Shown here piece by piece: positions 35,402 through 44,495 of a stretch of DNA of 64,000 bases. The stretch is from contig NZ_JAPEPX010000001.1 in the NCBI RefSeq assembly GCF_026339935.1, positions 990,501 to 1,054,500 on the forward strand, written 5' to 3'. The first letter of the stretch is position 1; each line of letters begins with the position of its first letter. The DNA is from Streptomyces sp. NBC_01551. GTDB taxonomy: Bacteria; Actinomycetota; Actinomycetes; Streptomycetales; Streptomycetaceae. The position numbers and the translations under genes were made by a program. The notes below the pieces were generated by a model. The model was given only the letters and a program-made list of their open reading frames with translations. It did no database searches and was not told where the DNA came from.

Positions 35402-36009
35402 TGCCCGGGCGAGGGCGGCTCGGAGGTCGCGTCGATGTGCTCGCCGACCGCCACGACCAGGAACCGGGTGTCCTCGGTGACCGCCCGCCAGCGGTGGCGC
35501 ACGCCGCCCGACAGGAACAGCGCGTCCCCGCTCTCCAGCCGGTACGCCCGCCCCTCGGCCTCCACCTGGCAGGCGCCCGAGACGACGTACATCAGCTCGT
35601 CGTTGCGGTGCTGGTACTCCCGGCCGGCGTCCTGGTCCCCGGTGAACTCCAGTGCGTGCAGCTGGTGGTGGCCCCGTACGAGGGGACGCACACCGGGCAC
35701 CGGTTCGAGCCCGGAGTCGTCACCGGCCCGTACGAGGTCCACCGTGCGCGCGGTGTCGGAGGCGGCCAGAAGTTCGACGGCCGTGGTCTCCAGCGCGTCC
35801 GCGACCCGCTCCAGGGAACGCATGCTGGGCCGGGCCCGCTCGTTCTCTATCTGGCTCAGGAAAGGCACCGAGAGACCGCTGCGCGCCGACACCGCGGCCA
35901 GCGTCAGGTGGAGGGCGCGGCGCCGTTTGCGTACGGCCACACCCACCCGAAGCGGTTCCTTGGCGTCCTTGTCCCGTTCCTTGTCGTCTGCGCCGTCCCT
36001 GTCGTTCAT
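35398..36009 (-). CDS. XRE-family regulator with cupin domain
   Basis: A 203-residue regulator. The HTH_3 domain is at about 20-80 (LTLAAVSARSGLSVPFLSQIENERARPS, split here by the recognition helix). The C-terminal cupin at 110-195 contains EYQHRNDELMYVVSGACQVE and the SGDALFLSGGVRHRW segment with possible metal ligands. Such HTH-cupin regulators sense small molecules. The highly charged N-terminus (NDRDGADDKERDKDAKE) is variable. ATG 36009 is chosen for GGAGGG 10 bases upstream; an in-frame ATG lies 33 bases further upstream. Translationally coupled to the metal-receptor-like gene. Confidence 0.88.
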   Translation of the reverse strand: MNDRDGADDKERDKDAKEPLRVGVAVRKRRRALHLTLAAVSARSGLSVPFLSQIENERARPSMRSLERVADALETTAVELLAASDTARTVDLVRAGDDSGLEPVPGVRPLVRGHHQLHALEFTGDQDAGREYQHRNDELMYVVSGACQVEAEGRAYRLESGDALFLSGGVRHRWRAVTEDTRFLVVAVGEHIDATSEPPSPGQ

Positions 36010-36166
36010 GTCGGGGCTGCCCTCCCCTTGTCCGTCGCACATCGGTCTGCGGTAAGCGCGCACACTGCTGTAAGCACCATACGCAGCAACCGCCTCCGGT
36101 TTCGCGCGGTCGGCCTGGCTGGCCGGAGTCAGCGGTTCACGGCGCGGCTGCGGCATCATCGTCACC

Positions 36167-37090
36167 GTGACGACACGACGCCTGATGCTCCTGGACACCG
36201 CCTCCCTCTACTACCGCGCGTATTTCGGCGTACCGGATTCCGTGAAGGCCCCGGACGGCACCCCGGTGAACGCCGTGCGCGGGCTGCTCGACTTCATCGG
36301 GCGGCTGGTCCAGGACCACCGCCCGGACGACCTGGTGGCGTGCATGGACGCCGACTGGCGGCCGCACTGGCGGGTGGAGCTGATTCCCTCGTACAAGGCG
36401 CACCGGGTCGCGGCGGAGTCGCAGACCGGTCCTGACCTGGAGGAGACGCCCGACACCCTGGCCCCGCAGGTGCCGATCATCGAGGCGGCGCTGGACGCGT
36501 TCGGGATCGCGCGGGTGGGCGTCGCCGGGTACGAGGCGGACGACGTCATCGGGACCCTGACGGCGCGGGCGACCGGCCCGGTGGACATCGTCACGGGCGA
36601 CCGGGACCTCTACCAGCTGGTGGACGACGCCCGGCAGCGGCGCGTGCTGTACCCGCTCAAGGGCGTGGGCTCGCTCCAGGTGACGGATGAGGCGTGGCTG
36701 CGCGAGAAGTACGGGGTGGACGGCCCGGGCTACGCGGACCTGGCGCTGCTGCGCGGGGACCCGAGCGACGGCCTGCCGGGGGTTGCGGGCATCGGCGAGA
36801 AGACGGCGGCGAAGCTGCTCGACGCGTACGGCGATCTGGCCGGAATCATCGCGGCGATCGACGACCCGAGGTCCAAGCTGACCCTCACGCAGCGTAAGCG
36901 GCTGCACGAGTCCCGGCCGTATCTGGCGGTCGCCCCGAAGGTCGTCAAGGTCGCCGCGGACGTTCCGCTTCCGGACTTCGACCCGGTTCTGCCGAAGGCT
37001 CCGGCGCAGCCTGATCTCGTGGACGCGCTCGCGCACAGGTGGGGTCTGGGCGGAGCTGTGTCGCGTCTGAGCGGCGCACTCCTCCCATGA
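36167..37090 (+). CDS. 5'-3' exonuclease (DNA polymerase I N-terminal-like)
   Basis: A 307-residue stand-alone FEN-type 5' nuclease. PIN domain with metal-binding acids in LLDTASLYYRAYFG, ACMDADWRPHWR, GYEADDVIGTL and TGDRDLYQLV. The H3TH motif is GDPSDGLPGVAGIGEKTAAKL. It lacks any polymerase domain, so it is a paralogue acting in flap or RNA-primer removal. The start is GTG 36167. A full set of acidic residues suggests activity. Confidence 0.93.
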   Translation: MTTRRLMLLDTASLYYRAYFGVPDSVKAPDGTPVNAVRGLLDFIGRLVQDHRPDDLVACMDADWRPHWRVELIPSYKAHRVAAESQTGPDLEETPDTLAPQVPIIEAALDAFGIARVGVAGYEADDVIGTLTARATGPVDIVTGDRDLYQLVDDARQRRVLYPLKGVGSLQVTDEAWLREKYGVDGPGYADLALLRGDPSDGLPGVAGIGEKTAAKLLDAYGDLAGIIAAIDDPRSKLTLTQRKRLHESRPYLAVAPKVVKVAADVPLPDFDPVLPKAPAQPDLVDALAHRWGLGGAVSRLSGALLP

Positions 37091-37096
37091 GGTGCT

Positions 37097-37116
37097 AACT
37101 TAGGTAATCCTAAGTT
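37097..37116 (+). promoter_or_regulatory. iron box (DmdR/IdeR operator)
   Basis: AACTTAGG-TAAT-CCTAAGTT is a perfect 8+4+8 dyad matching the TTAGG...CCTAA core of actinobacterial iron boxes. It lies 24-43 bases upstream of the siderophore-interacting protein start, overlapping where a promoter must be. Repression under iron sufficiency is expected. Confidence 0.9.
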
Positions 37117-37139
37117 TAACTGGAGTCAGGGGAGACGCC

Positions 37140-37973
37140 GTGGCAGAAGGACGCGCCCGCACAGTCGGCACTGCCGTCGTTGTACGCACCGAGCGGCTGA
37201 CGCCGCACATGGTGCGCTTGGTGCTGGGCGGTGACGGGCTGGCCGATTTCGACGCGGGCGAGTTCACCGACCACTACATCAAGCTCCTGTTCGCGCCGGA
37301 GGGTGTCACGTACGACGCCCCCTGGGACCTGGAGGCGATTCGTTCCTCCCACCCGCGCGACGAGTGGCCGCGCCAGCGCGCGTACACGGTCCGGGCATGG
37401 GACCCGGCGCACCGGGAGATGACCCTCGACTTCGTGGTCCACGGGGACGAGGGCCTCGCCGGCCCCTGGGCCGCCCGGGTCCAGCCTGGTGAGACGGTAC
37501 GTTTCCTCGGCCCGGGCGGCGCGTACGCCCCGGACCCGGCGGCGGGCTGGCATCTCCTGGTCGGCGACGAGAGCGCCCTGCCGGCGATCGGCGCGGCGAT
37601 GGAGCGGATGCCGGTCGGAGCCGAGGTCCACGCGTTCGTGGAGGTCGAGGGCCCGGCGGACGAGCAGAAGATCGCCACCCCGGACGGTGTCATCCCCATC
37701 TGGCTGCACCGCGCGGGCCGCCCCGTCGGCGAGGCGCTGGTGGAGGCGATCACCGCCCTCGACTTCCCCTCCACCGACGTCCACGCGTTCGTCCACGGCG
37801 AGGCGGGCTTCGTCAAGGACCTCCGCCGCCACCTCCGCCTGGAACGCGGCGTCCCGCGCGAACGCCTGTCGATCTCGGGCTACTGGCGCCAGGGCGAAAC
37901 GGACGAGGGCTGGCGCGCCATCAAGCGCGACTGGAACGCCACGGTGGAAGCCGAACAGGAACGCGCGGCCTGA
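37140..37973 (+). CDS. siderophore-interacting protein (ferric-siderophore reductase, SIP family)
   Basis: A 277-residue FAD-binding reductase of the ViuB/SIP type that frees iron from imported ferric siderophores in the cytoplasm. The FAD-binding barrel contains the signature RQRAYTVRAW. LDFVVHGDEGLAGPWA and GPGGAYAPDP bind FAD/NAD(P), and DESALPAIGAAMERM starts the NAD(P)-binding domain. The C-terminus has HGEAGFVKDLRRHL and LSISGYWRQGETDE. The start is GTG 37140 with GGGGAGA upstream. No transporter gene is linked. Regulated by the iron box just upstream. Confidence 0.94.
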   Translation: MAEGRARTVGTAVVVRTERLTPHMVRLVLGGDGLADFDAGEFTDHYIKLLFAPEGVTYDAPWDLEAIRSSHPRDEWPRQRAYTVRAWDPAHREMTLDFVVHGDEGLAGPWAARVQPGETVRFLGPGGAYAPDPAAGWHLLVGDESALPAIGAAMERMPVGAEVHAFVEVEGPADEQKIATPDGVIPIWLHRAGRPVGEALVEAITALDFPSTDVHAFVHGEAGFVKDLRRHLRLERGVPRERLSISGYWRQGETDEGWRAIKRDWNATVEAEQERAA

Positions 37974-38093
37974 CCGGCCGGCCGGGGCCGAGCCCCGGCG
38001 GGCGGGGCGGCTTCCGCGCCGCCCTTGGCGCCGGCCCCGGACGTGGTTCGGCCACGACGGGCGGTGGGGCGGCGGCGGCAGGAGAATGTGGGC

Positions 38094-39644
38094 ATGCGTA
38101 CGCTGCGCGGGCTCACGGCCATCGGGGTTCTCGTCGCGCTGGGCGCCGCCGGGACGGCAACGGCAACGGCCGCCCCCAGCCCGCCCCCACCCCCGAAACC
38201 CCAGATCACGGACGCCGCCGTCGAGAAGGCCGTGGCCCGTCTCGACGACACCGTCGCCGCCATGATGAAGACGACCGGCGTCCCCGGCACCTCCGTGGCC
38301 GTCGTCCACAACGACAAGGTCGTCTATCTCAAGGGCTTCGGCGTCCGCAAGACCGGCGAGACCGGCAAGGTCGACCCCGACACCGTCTTCCAGATCGCCT
38401 CCCTCTCCAAGCCGGTCTCCTCCACCGTCGTCGCCGGCACCCTCACCGACCCCGCCGAGTGGGACAAGCACGTCCCCCTCCCCGGCTTCGCGCTGGGAGA
38501 CCCCTGGGTCACCGACCACGTCGCGACCGCCGACCTCTTCTCCCACCGCAGCGGCCTCCCCGACCACGCCGGGGATCTCCTCGAAGACCTCGGCTACGAC
38601 CAGGCGTACATCCTCGACCACCTCCGCCTCGAACCCCTCGACCCGTTCCGCATCAGCTACGCGTACACCAACTTCGGCTTCACCGCCGCCGCCGAGGCCA
38701 TCGCCGCCGCCAAGGGCACCAGCTGGCAGAAGCTGTCGGAGGACACCCTCTTCAAGCCGGCCGGCATGACCCGCACCAGCACCGAGTTCTCGGCCTTCCG
38801 CGACGCCCCCGACCACGCCGCCACCCACGTGAAGAACCCCGACGGCACCTGGAGCCCCCGCTACGTCCGCGACCCCGACGCCCAGTCCCCCGCCGGCGGC
38901 GTCAGCTCCACCGCCCGCGACATGTCCCGCTGGCTGCGCCTCCAGCTCGGCAACGGCGCCCTCGACGGCAAGCAGATCGTCCCCGCCGACACCCTCGCCC
39001 GCACCCACCTGCCGCAGATCCTGTCGCAGCCGCCCACCACCGCCACCGGAGAGCACACCGGCTTCTACGGCCTCGGCTGGAACGTCTCCTACGACGACGC
39101 CGGCCGGCTGCGCCTGAGCCACTCCGGGGCCTTCGAACTCGGCGCCAACACCAACGTCACCATGCTCCCGCTGGAGCAGCTCGGCATCATCGTCCTCACC
39201 AACGGCGCCCCCGTCGGCCTCGCCGACGCCGTCGCCCTCGACTTCTTCGACGTCGCCGAACACGGCCGGCCCACCACCGACTGGCTCGCGCTCGCCTCCG
39301 CCCTGTACGCGCAGGCGCTCGACACCGGCCGCTCCCCCACCGACTACGCGCACCCGCCCGCGAACGCCAAGCCCGCCCGGGACGACACCGCGTACACCGG
39401 GACGTACGACAACCCGTACTACGGCAAACTCACCGTGACGGCGAACCCCGACGGCAGCGGCCTGACCCTCTCCCTCGGCCCCAAGCCCCTGAAGTTCCCC
39501 CTGACCCACTACGACGGCGACGTCTTCAGCTTCGAGACCGCCGGCGAGAACGCGGTCGGCCGCACCGGGGTCACCTTCGCCGACGGCACGGTCCGCGTGG
39601 AGTACCTGGACGCCAACCACCTCGGCACCTTCACCCAGCGGTAG
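38094..39644 (+). CDS. secreted serine hydrolase (class C beta-lactamase/DD-peptidase family)
   Basis: A 516-residue exported protein. The signal peptide is RTLRGLTAIGVLVALGAAG, with cleavage near 27, then a Pro-rich linker. The catalytic SxxK is in QIASLSKPVSS (near 102); the YxN is in YAYTNFG; the third motif is HSG in LSHSGAFEL. A C-terminal lipocalin-like DUF3471-type domain (about 410-516, DDTAYTGTYDNPYYGKLTV) follows. Family members include esterases, D-aminopeptidases and PBPs. ATG 38094 has AGGAGA upstream. The GC-rich hairpin at about 37983-38000 may end the preceding unit. Confidence 0.9.
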   Translation: MRTLRGLTAIGVLVALGAAGTATATAAPSPPPPPKPQITDAAVEKAVARLDDTVAAMMKTTGVPGTSVAVVHNDKVVYLKGFGVRKTGETGKVDPDTVFQIASLSKPVSSTVVAGTLTDPAEWDKHVPLPGFALGDPWVTDHVATADLFSHRSGLPDHAGDLLEDLGYDQAYILDHLRLEPLDPFRISYAYTNFGFTAAAEAIAAAKGTSWQKLSEDTLFKPAGMTRTSTEFSAFRDAPDHAATHVKNPDGTWSPRYVRDPDAQSPAGGVSSTARDMSRWLRLQLGNGALDGKQIVPADTLARTHLPQILSQPPTTATGEHTGFYGLGWNVSYDDAGRLRLSHSGAFELGANTNVTMLPLEQLGIIVLTNGAPVGLADAVALDFFDVAEHGRPTTDWLALASALYAQALDTGRSPTDYAHPPANAKPARDDTAYTGTYDNPYYGKLTVTANPDGSGLTLSLGPKPLKFPLTHYDGDVFSFETAGENAVGRTGVTFADGTVRVEYLDANHLGTFTQR

Positions 39645-39698
39645 GGCCGGCCCCGGCGGGAACAGGACACCCCGCCGGGACGCCTACGCTGGACCCCG

Positions 39699-40670
39699 AT
39701 GAGACGCAGACCCCTACCCCCCGCGCCGCTCCCCCAGGTCGCCGGCATCGACCCGGTCCGGCTGCGGCTGCCCTCCGACCCCGACGGGCTCTGGCCGGAC
39801 CTCGGCGCCTACCTCGCCGACCGCTACGCCGGCACCCGCGGCGCCGAGACCATGCCCGCCCTGCTCCGCGCCGGCCGGGTGCTCGGCGTCGGCGGCCGGG
39901 TGCTGCGCCCCGAGGACCCGTACGAGGCGGGCAGCTACCTGTGGTTCCACCGGGACATGCCGCCCGAGCCGCCGGTACCGTTCCCGATCGGCGTCGTCTA
40001 CCGCGACGAGCACCTCCTGGTCGCGGACAAGCCGCACTTCCTGGCGACGACCCCGCGCGGCAGCCACGTCACCCAGACCGCGCTGGCCCGCCTCCGCGAC
40101 GAGCTGGACCTGCCCGCCCTCAGTCCCGCGCACCGGCTGGACCGGCTGACGGCCGGCCTGGTCATGTTCAGCATCCGCCCCGAGGACCGCGGCGCCTACC
40201 AGCTGCTCTTCCAGAACCGGCAGGTCGAGAAGGAGTACGAGGCCCTCGCGGCGCCGGATCCGACGCTCGCGCTCCCGCGCACCCTGCGCAGCCGGATCGA
40301 GAAGACCAGGGGCGTCATCGCCGCGGCCGAGATCCCCGGCGGCGAACCGAACGCCGAGACCCTGGTCGAACTCGTCGAATCGAAGGGCGACCTGGGCCGC
40401 TACCGGCTGACCCCGCACACCGGCCGCACCCACCAGCTGCGGGTGCACATGAACAGCCTGGGGCTGCCCATCCTCGGCGACCCGGTCTACCCCGAGGTCA
40501 GCGACCCGGACCCGACGGACTACCGGCGCCCGCTGCAACTGCTGGCCCGGGTCCTGGAGTTCACCGACCCGGTCACCGGCGTAGCCCACCGCCTGGAGAG
40601 CCGGCGCACCCTGCTGGCGTGGGAAGACCCCACTGCCTGGGACGCCGGCCCCCGGCCGGGGAGCGGCTAG
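39699..40670 (+). CDS. RluA-family 23S rRNA/tRNA pseudouridine synthase
   Basis: A 323-residue pseudouridine synthase. The catalytic Asp is in PAHRLDRLTAGLVMF (HRLDR motif, near 148). LLVADKPHFLATTPRG, the arginine/leucine segment LTPHTGRTHQLRVHM and GLPILGDPVYPE complete the RluA signature. The basic, proline-rich N-terminus replaces an S4 domain. Its stop codon overlaps the stop of the convergent helicase gene in CTAG. The target position is unknown. Confidence 0.93.
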   Translation: MRRRPLPPAPLPQVAGIDPVRLRLPSDPDGLWPDLGAYLADRYAGTRGAETMPALLRAGRVLGVGGRVLRPEDPYEAGSYLWFHRDMPPEPPVPFPIGVVYRDEHLLVADKPHFLATTPRGSHVTQTALARLRDELDLPALSPAHRLDRLTAGLVMFSIRPEDRGAYQLLFQNRQVEKEYEALAAPDPTLALPRTLRSRIEKTRGVIAAAEIPGGEPNAETLVELVESKGDLGRYRLTPHTGRTHQLRVHMNSLGLPILGDPVYPEVSDPDPTDYRRPLQLLARVLEFTDPVTGVAHRLESRRTLLAWEDPTAWDAGPRPGSG

Positions 40671-43501
40671 CCGACGGAGCTGTAGGCCACGACACCGCGC
40701 AGCAGCGAATCGACGGCCTTGCGGGCGTTCTTCGCCACCGTGCTCCCGGTCGAGGACGGCGGGGCCGCGGCGGCGATCTGCCCGAGCACGTCGATGACCT
40801 GCTTGCACCAGCGCACGAAGTCGCCGGCCGGCATCTCCGCCTCGCGCAGCACCTCGTCCAGCCCCTTGTCGGAGGCCCACTGGTACGCCGCCCACGCGAA
40901 GCCGAGGTCCGGCTCGCGCTGGCCCACGCCCTCCGCCTGGTTGATGCGGTGCTCCTCCTCCAGCGCGTCGAGCCGGCCCCAGATCCGCACCATCTCGCCG
41001 AGTGCCACCTTCGCGGCCCCGTTCGGCACCTTCGGCGCGGCCGCGTCGTCGGACTGCCGCGCCTCGAACACCAACGCCGAGACACAGGCGGCCAGTTCGG
41101 CCGGGTCCAGGCCCTCCCAGACCCGCTCGCGCAGACACTCCGAGGCCAGCAGGTCGAGCTCCCCGTACAGCCGGGCGAGCCGCTTGCCGTGCTCGGTGAC
41201 CTCGTCCTCGCGCAGGTAGTCGAGCTCGGTGAGCAGCGCGTGGATCCGGTCGAAGGTGCGGGCGATGGTGTTCGTCCGGCCCTCGATGCGCCGCTCCAGC
41301 TGCTGCGTGTCCCGCTTGAGCCGGTGGTAGCGCTCCGCCCAGCGGGCGTGGTCCTCGCGCTCGTCGCACCCGTGGCACGGGTGCGCCCGCAGCTCGGCGC
41401 GCAGCCGGCTGATCTCACGGTCGTCGGCCGCCGCCGCCCGGCCCCGCTTGTGCCGGTCCGGCGCTATGTGCCCGGCCTTGGCCCGCAGCTGGGACGCCAG
41501 GTCCCGACGCGACTGCGGCGAACGCTGGTTGAAGGTCTTCGGGATCCGCATCCGCTCGATGGCCTCGACCGGAACCGGGAAGTCGATCGCGGCGAGCCGC
41601 TTGACCTGCCGCTCCGCGGTGAGCACCAGCGGGCGCGGGCCCTCGGTGTACTCCTGGCCCCGGTGCCCGTTGACCCTCCCGGCCGGCATGCCCGGGTCCA
41701 GCACCAGTGCCAGCCCGGCGAACTTGCCGGTCGGCACGTGGATGATGTCGCCCGGCTTGAGCCGCTCCAGCGAACTGGCCGCCTGCGCCCGGCGCTGCGC
41801 CGCGCCCTGCTTGGCCAGGTCGCTCTCGCGGTCCTTGAGGTCGCGGCGCAGCTGCGCGTACTCCTCGAAGTCCCCGAGGTGGCAGGTCATGCCCTCCCGG
41901 TAGCCGTCCAGGCCCTCCTCGTTGCGCTGCACCTGCTTGGAGATCCCGACGACCGAGCGGTCCGCCTGGAACTGCGCGAAGGACGTCTCCAGCAGCTCGC
42001 GCGAACGGTGCCGGCCGAACATCTGGACCAGGTTCACGGCCATGTTGTACGAGGGCTTGAAACTGGAGCGCAGCGGATACGTACGGGTACCCGCGAGCCC
42101 GGCGAGCCCGACCGGGTCCATGCCGCGCTGCCACAGCACCACCGCGTGGCCCTCGACGTCGATGCCGCGCCGCCCGGCCCGGCCGGTCAGCTGCGTGTAC
42201 TCGCCGGGGGTGATGTCGGCGTGCTGCTCGCCGTTCCACTTGACCAGCTTCTCCAGGATCACCGTGCGCGCGGGCATGTTGATGCCCAGCGCCAGGGTCT
42301 CGGTGGCGAAGACGGCCTTGACCAGGCCGCGGACGAACAGCTCCTCCACGACCTCCTTGAAGGTGGGCAGCATGCCGGCGTGGTGCGCGGCGATGCCCCG
42401 CTCCAGGCCTTCGAGCCACTCGTAGTACCCGAGGACGTGCAGGTCCTCGGTGGGGATGGAGGCGGTCCGCTCCTCGACGATGCCGCGCACCTTCAGGCGC
42501 GCTTCCTCGTTGTTGAGCCGCAGCCCCGCGTACAGGCACTGCTGGACGGCGGCCTCGCAACCGGCCCGGCTGAAGATGAAGTTGATGGCCGGCAGCAGGT
42601 CCTCGTTGTCGAGGCGGGCGATCACCTCGGGACGGCTCGGCGTCCAGATCCGGCTGCGCGAGCGCCGCTCGCGCTCGCGGTCGGCCTCGCGGACCATCTT
42701 GCCGCGCCGCCGGTCCTTCGGGTTGTACGTGCGGCTGTTCTCCTCGCGCGCCATGCGCAGCAGGTCGGGGTTGACCTCCCGGCGGGCGGAGCCGCGGCCG
42801 CCGTGGTCGGACTCCTCCTCGAAGAGGTCGTAAACCCGGCGGCCGGCCATGACGTGCTGCCACAGCGGGACGGGCCGCTCCTCGGAGACGATCACCTCGG
42901 TGTCGCCGCGGACGGTGTCCAGCCAGTCGCCGAACTCCTCCGCGTTGGACACGGTGGCCGAGAGGGACACCAGGGTCACCGAGTCGGGGAGGTGGATGAT
43001 CACTTCCTCCCAGACGGCGCCGCGGAAGCGGTCGGAGAGGTAGTGCACCTCGTCCATCACGACGTAGCCGAGGCCGCGCAGCGCCTGGGAGCCGGCGTAG
43101 AGCATGTTGCGGAGCACCTCGGTGGTCATCACGACCACGGGCGCGTCGCCGTTGACGCTGTTGTCACCGGTCAGCAGGCCCACCTTGTCGGCGCCGTAGC
43201 GCTTGACGAGGTCGGCGTACTTCTGGTTCGACAGGGCCTTGATCGGCGTCGTGTAGAAGCACTTGCGCCCCTGCCGGAGCGCCAGGTGTACGGCGAACTC
43301 GCCGACGATGGTCTTGCCCGAGCCGGTCGGGGCGGCGACCAGCACGCCCTTGCCGGCCTCCAGTGCCTTGCAGGCCTCGATCTGGTACGGGTCCAGGTCG
43401 AATTCGTACATCTCGCGGAAGGGGGCCAGGGCAGAGGCCTCTTCGGCGGCGCGGATCCGGGCAGCGGCGTACCGCTCGGCGGGTGAGAGTTCTTCGGTCA
43501 T
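40667..43501 (-). CDS. Ski2/Mtr4-like DEVH-box RNA helicase (HelY-like)
   Basis: A 944-residue superfamily 2 helicase. Motif I is LVAAPTGSGKTIVGEF, motif Ia TTPIKALSNQK, motif II MDEVHYLSDR, motif III SLSATVSN, and motif VI QLTGRAGRRGIDVEG. A C-terminal DSHCT-type region is at about 750-944, with CHGCDEREDHARWAERY near 690. Eukaryotic relatives feed RNA to the exosome; in actinobacteria the role in RNA decay is inferred. ATG 43501 begins MTEELSPAERY. A longer TTG-started version (30 bases more) is less likely. Confidence 0.94.
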   Translation of the reverse strand: MTEELSPAERYAAARIRAAEEASALAPFREMYEFDLDPYQIEACKALEAGKGVLVAAPTGSGKTIVGEFAVHLALRQGRKCFYTTPIKALSNQKYADLVKRYGADKVGLLTGDNSVNGDAPVVVMTTEVLRNMLYAGSQALRGLGYVVMDEVHYLSDRFRGAVWEEVIIHLPDSVTLVSLSATVSNAEEFGDWLDTVRGDTEVIVSEERPVPLWQHVMAGRRVYDLFEEESDHGGRGSARREVNPDLLRMAREENSRTYNPKDRRRGKMVREADRERERRSRSRIWTPSRPEVIARLDNEDLLPAINFIFSRAGCEAAVQQCLYAGLRLNNEEARLKVRGIVEERTASIPTEDLHVLGYYEWLEGLERGIAAHHAGMLPTFKEVVEELFVRGLVKAVFATETLALGINMPARTVILEKLVKWNGEQHADITPGEYTQLTGRAGRRGIDVEGHAVVLWQRGMDPVGLAGLAGTRTYPLRSSFKPSYNMAVNLVQMFGRHRSRELLETSFAQFQADRSVVGISKQVQRNEEGLDGYREGMTCHLGDFEEYAQLRRDLKDRESDLAKQGAAQRRAQAASSLERLKPGDIIHVPTGKFAGLALVLDPGMPAGRVNGHRGQEYTEGPRPLVLTAERQVKRLAAIDFPVPVEAIERMRIPKTFNQRSPQSRRDLASQLRAKAGHIAPDRHKRGRAAAADDREISRLRAELRAHPCHGCDEREDHARWAERYHRLKRDTQQLERRIEGRTNTIARTFDRIHALLTELDYLREDEVTEHGKRLARLYGELDLLASECLRERVWEGLDPAELAACVSALVFEARQSDDAAAPKVPNGAAKVALGEMVRIWGRLDALEEEHRINQAEGVGQREPDLGFAWAAYQWASDKGLDEVLREAEMPAGDFVRWCKQVIDVLGQIAAAAPPSSTGSTVAKNARKAVDSLLRGVVAYSSVG

Positions 43502-43570
43502 CTTGTAGTCGAGCCTACCCGCCGCCTCTGACAACAGTCGCGATCTTTATCAGGAGCCCTCTACCCGGGA

Positions 43571-44479
43571 TCAGGGCGCCAGAAGCCTCAGGGCGGCGGG
43601 TACGCATTCGGCCGTCACGGGCAGCGGCCCCATGGGTTCGCCGTCCGCGTAGGCGGTGATCCCGGCCGCCTCCAGGGTGACCTTCCGGGCCCGGTGGACG
43701 GTCACCTTCGGGTGGTCGAGGTGGGTCCCCTTGTAGACGCGCGGGAACACCCGCAGCAGGGTGCCCCGGCTGCAGTCGCCGACCACCGTGATGTCGAAGA
43801 GGCCGTCGTCGGGCACCGCGTCCGCGCAGATCCGCATCCCGCCGCCGTACGAGGAGCCGTTGCCGACCGCGACCAGCGTGGCCTCGGTCTCGATGACCGG
43901 GCCGTCGTCCAGGGTGATCCGGTACGGGAAGGGCCGGAAGGCGGCCAGCTCCGCGATCATGGCCAGGTCGTACTTGAATCGGCCCGCCGGCAGCCGCATC
44001 CGGTTGCCGCGGTCGTTGACCCGCGAGTCGAAGCCGGAGCACAGCACGGTCCCGTACCAGGTCCCGCCGCCCTCCCCCCGGGGTGCGACCCGGCCGAGGT
44101 CGATCTCCCGGATCCGCCCCTCCTTGAGGGCCTCGGCGGCCAGCCGTCCGGCCTGCGCGGGCTCCCGTACGGGCAGCCCCATGGCCCGCGCGAAGTCGTT
44201 CCCGGTGCCCACGGCGATCACGCCGAGCGGCACCAGCGAGCCCGCGAGCGCCTGGAGGGCGAGGGAGACCATCCCGTCGCCGCCGACGGCGAGCACCGCG
44301 CCGGTGCCCTCGCGCACGGCGGTGCGCAGCCGGGCCAGCGCGTCCCCGGCGTCGGCGCCGAGGACGGTCCGCACCGAGAATCCGGCCGCCCGGAGCGCGG
44401 AAGCGGCCGGCTGCGCGGCGTGCGCGCCCCGGCCGCGTCCCGCGGTGGGATTGACGAAGAGGGTGATCTCAGCGCTCAC
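43571..44479 (-). CDS. diacylglycerol/sphingosine kinase-family lipid kinase
   Basis: A 302-residue DagK/YegS-type kinase. It starts EITLFVNPTAGRGRGA; the nucleotide-binding GGDGMVSLAL is near 66 and GTGNDFARAMG is near 90. The C-terminal beta-sandwich contains VAVGNGSSYGGGMRI and ADAVPDDGLFDITVV. It phosphorylates diacylglycerol or a related lipid at the inner membrane surface. The start is GTG 44479, 16 bases from the tatC stop, so it is probably translated from the tat transcript. Confidence 0.94.
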   Translation of the reverse strand: MSAEITLFVNPTAGRGRGAHAAQPAASALRAAGFSVRTVLGADAGDALARLRTAVREGTGAVLAVGGDGMVSLALQALAGSLVPLGVIAVGTGNDFARAMGLPVREPAQAGRLAAEALKEGRIREIDLGRVAPRGEGGGTWYGTVLCSGFDSRVNDRGNRMRLPAGRFKYDLAMIAELAAFRPFPYRITLDDGPVIETEATLVAVGNGSSYGGGMRICADAVPDDGLFDITVVGDCSRGTLLRVFPRVYKGTHLDHPKVTVHRARKVTLEAAGITAYADGEPMGPLPVTAECVPAALRLLAP

Positions 44480-44495
44480 CCCCGGAATGTACCTG

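Noticed and set aside
38459..43486. Open frame of 1675 codons on the plus strand
   Set aside because: It is the GC-bias shadow of the serine hydrolase, pseudouridine synthase and helicase genes; the translation is Arg/Pro/His-rich with no family motif, and the real genes in other frames have intact motifs.
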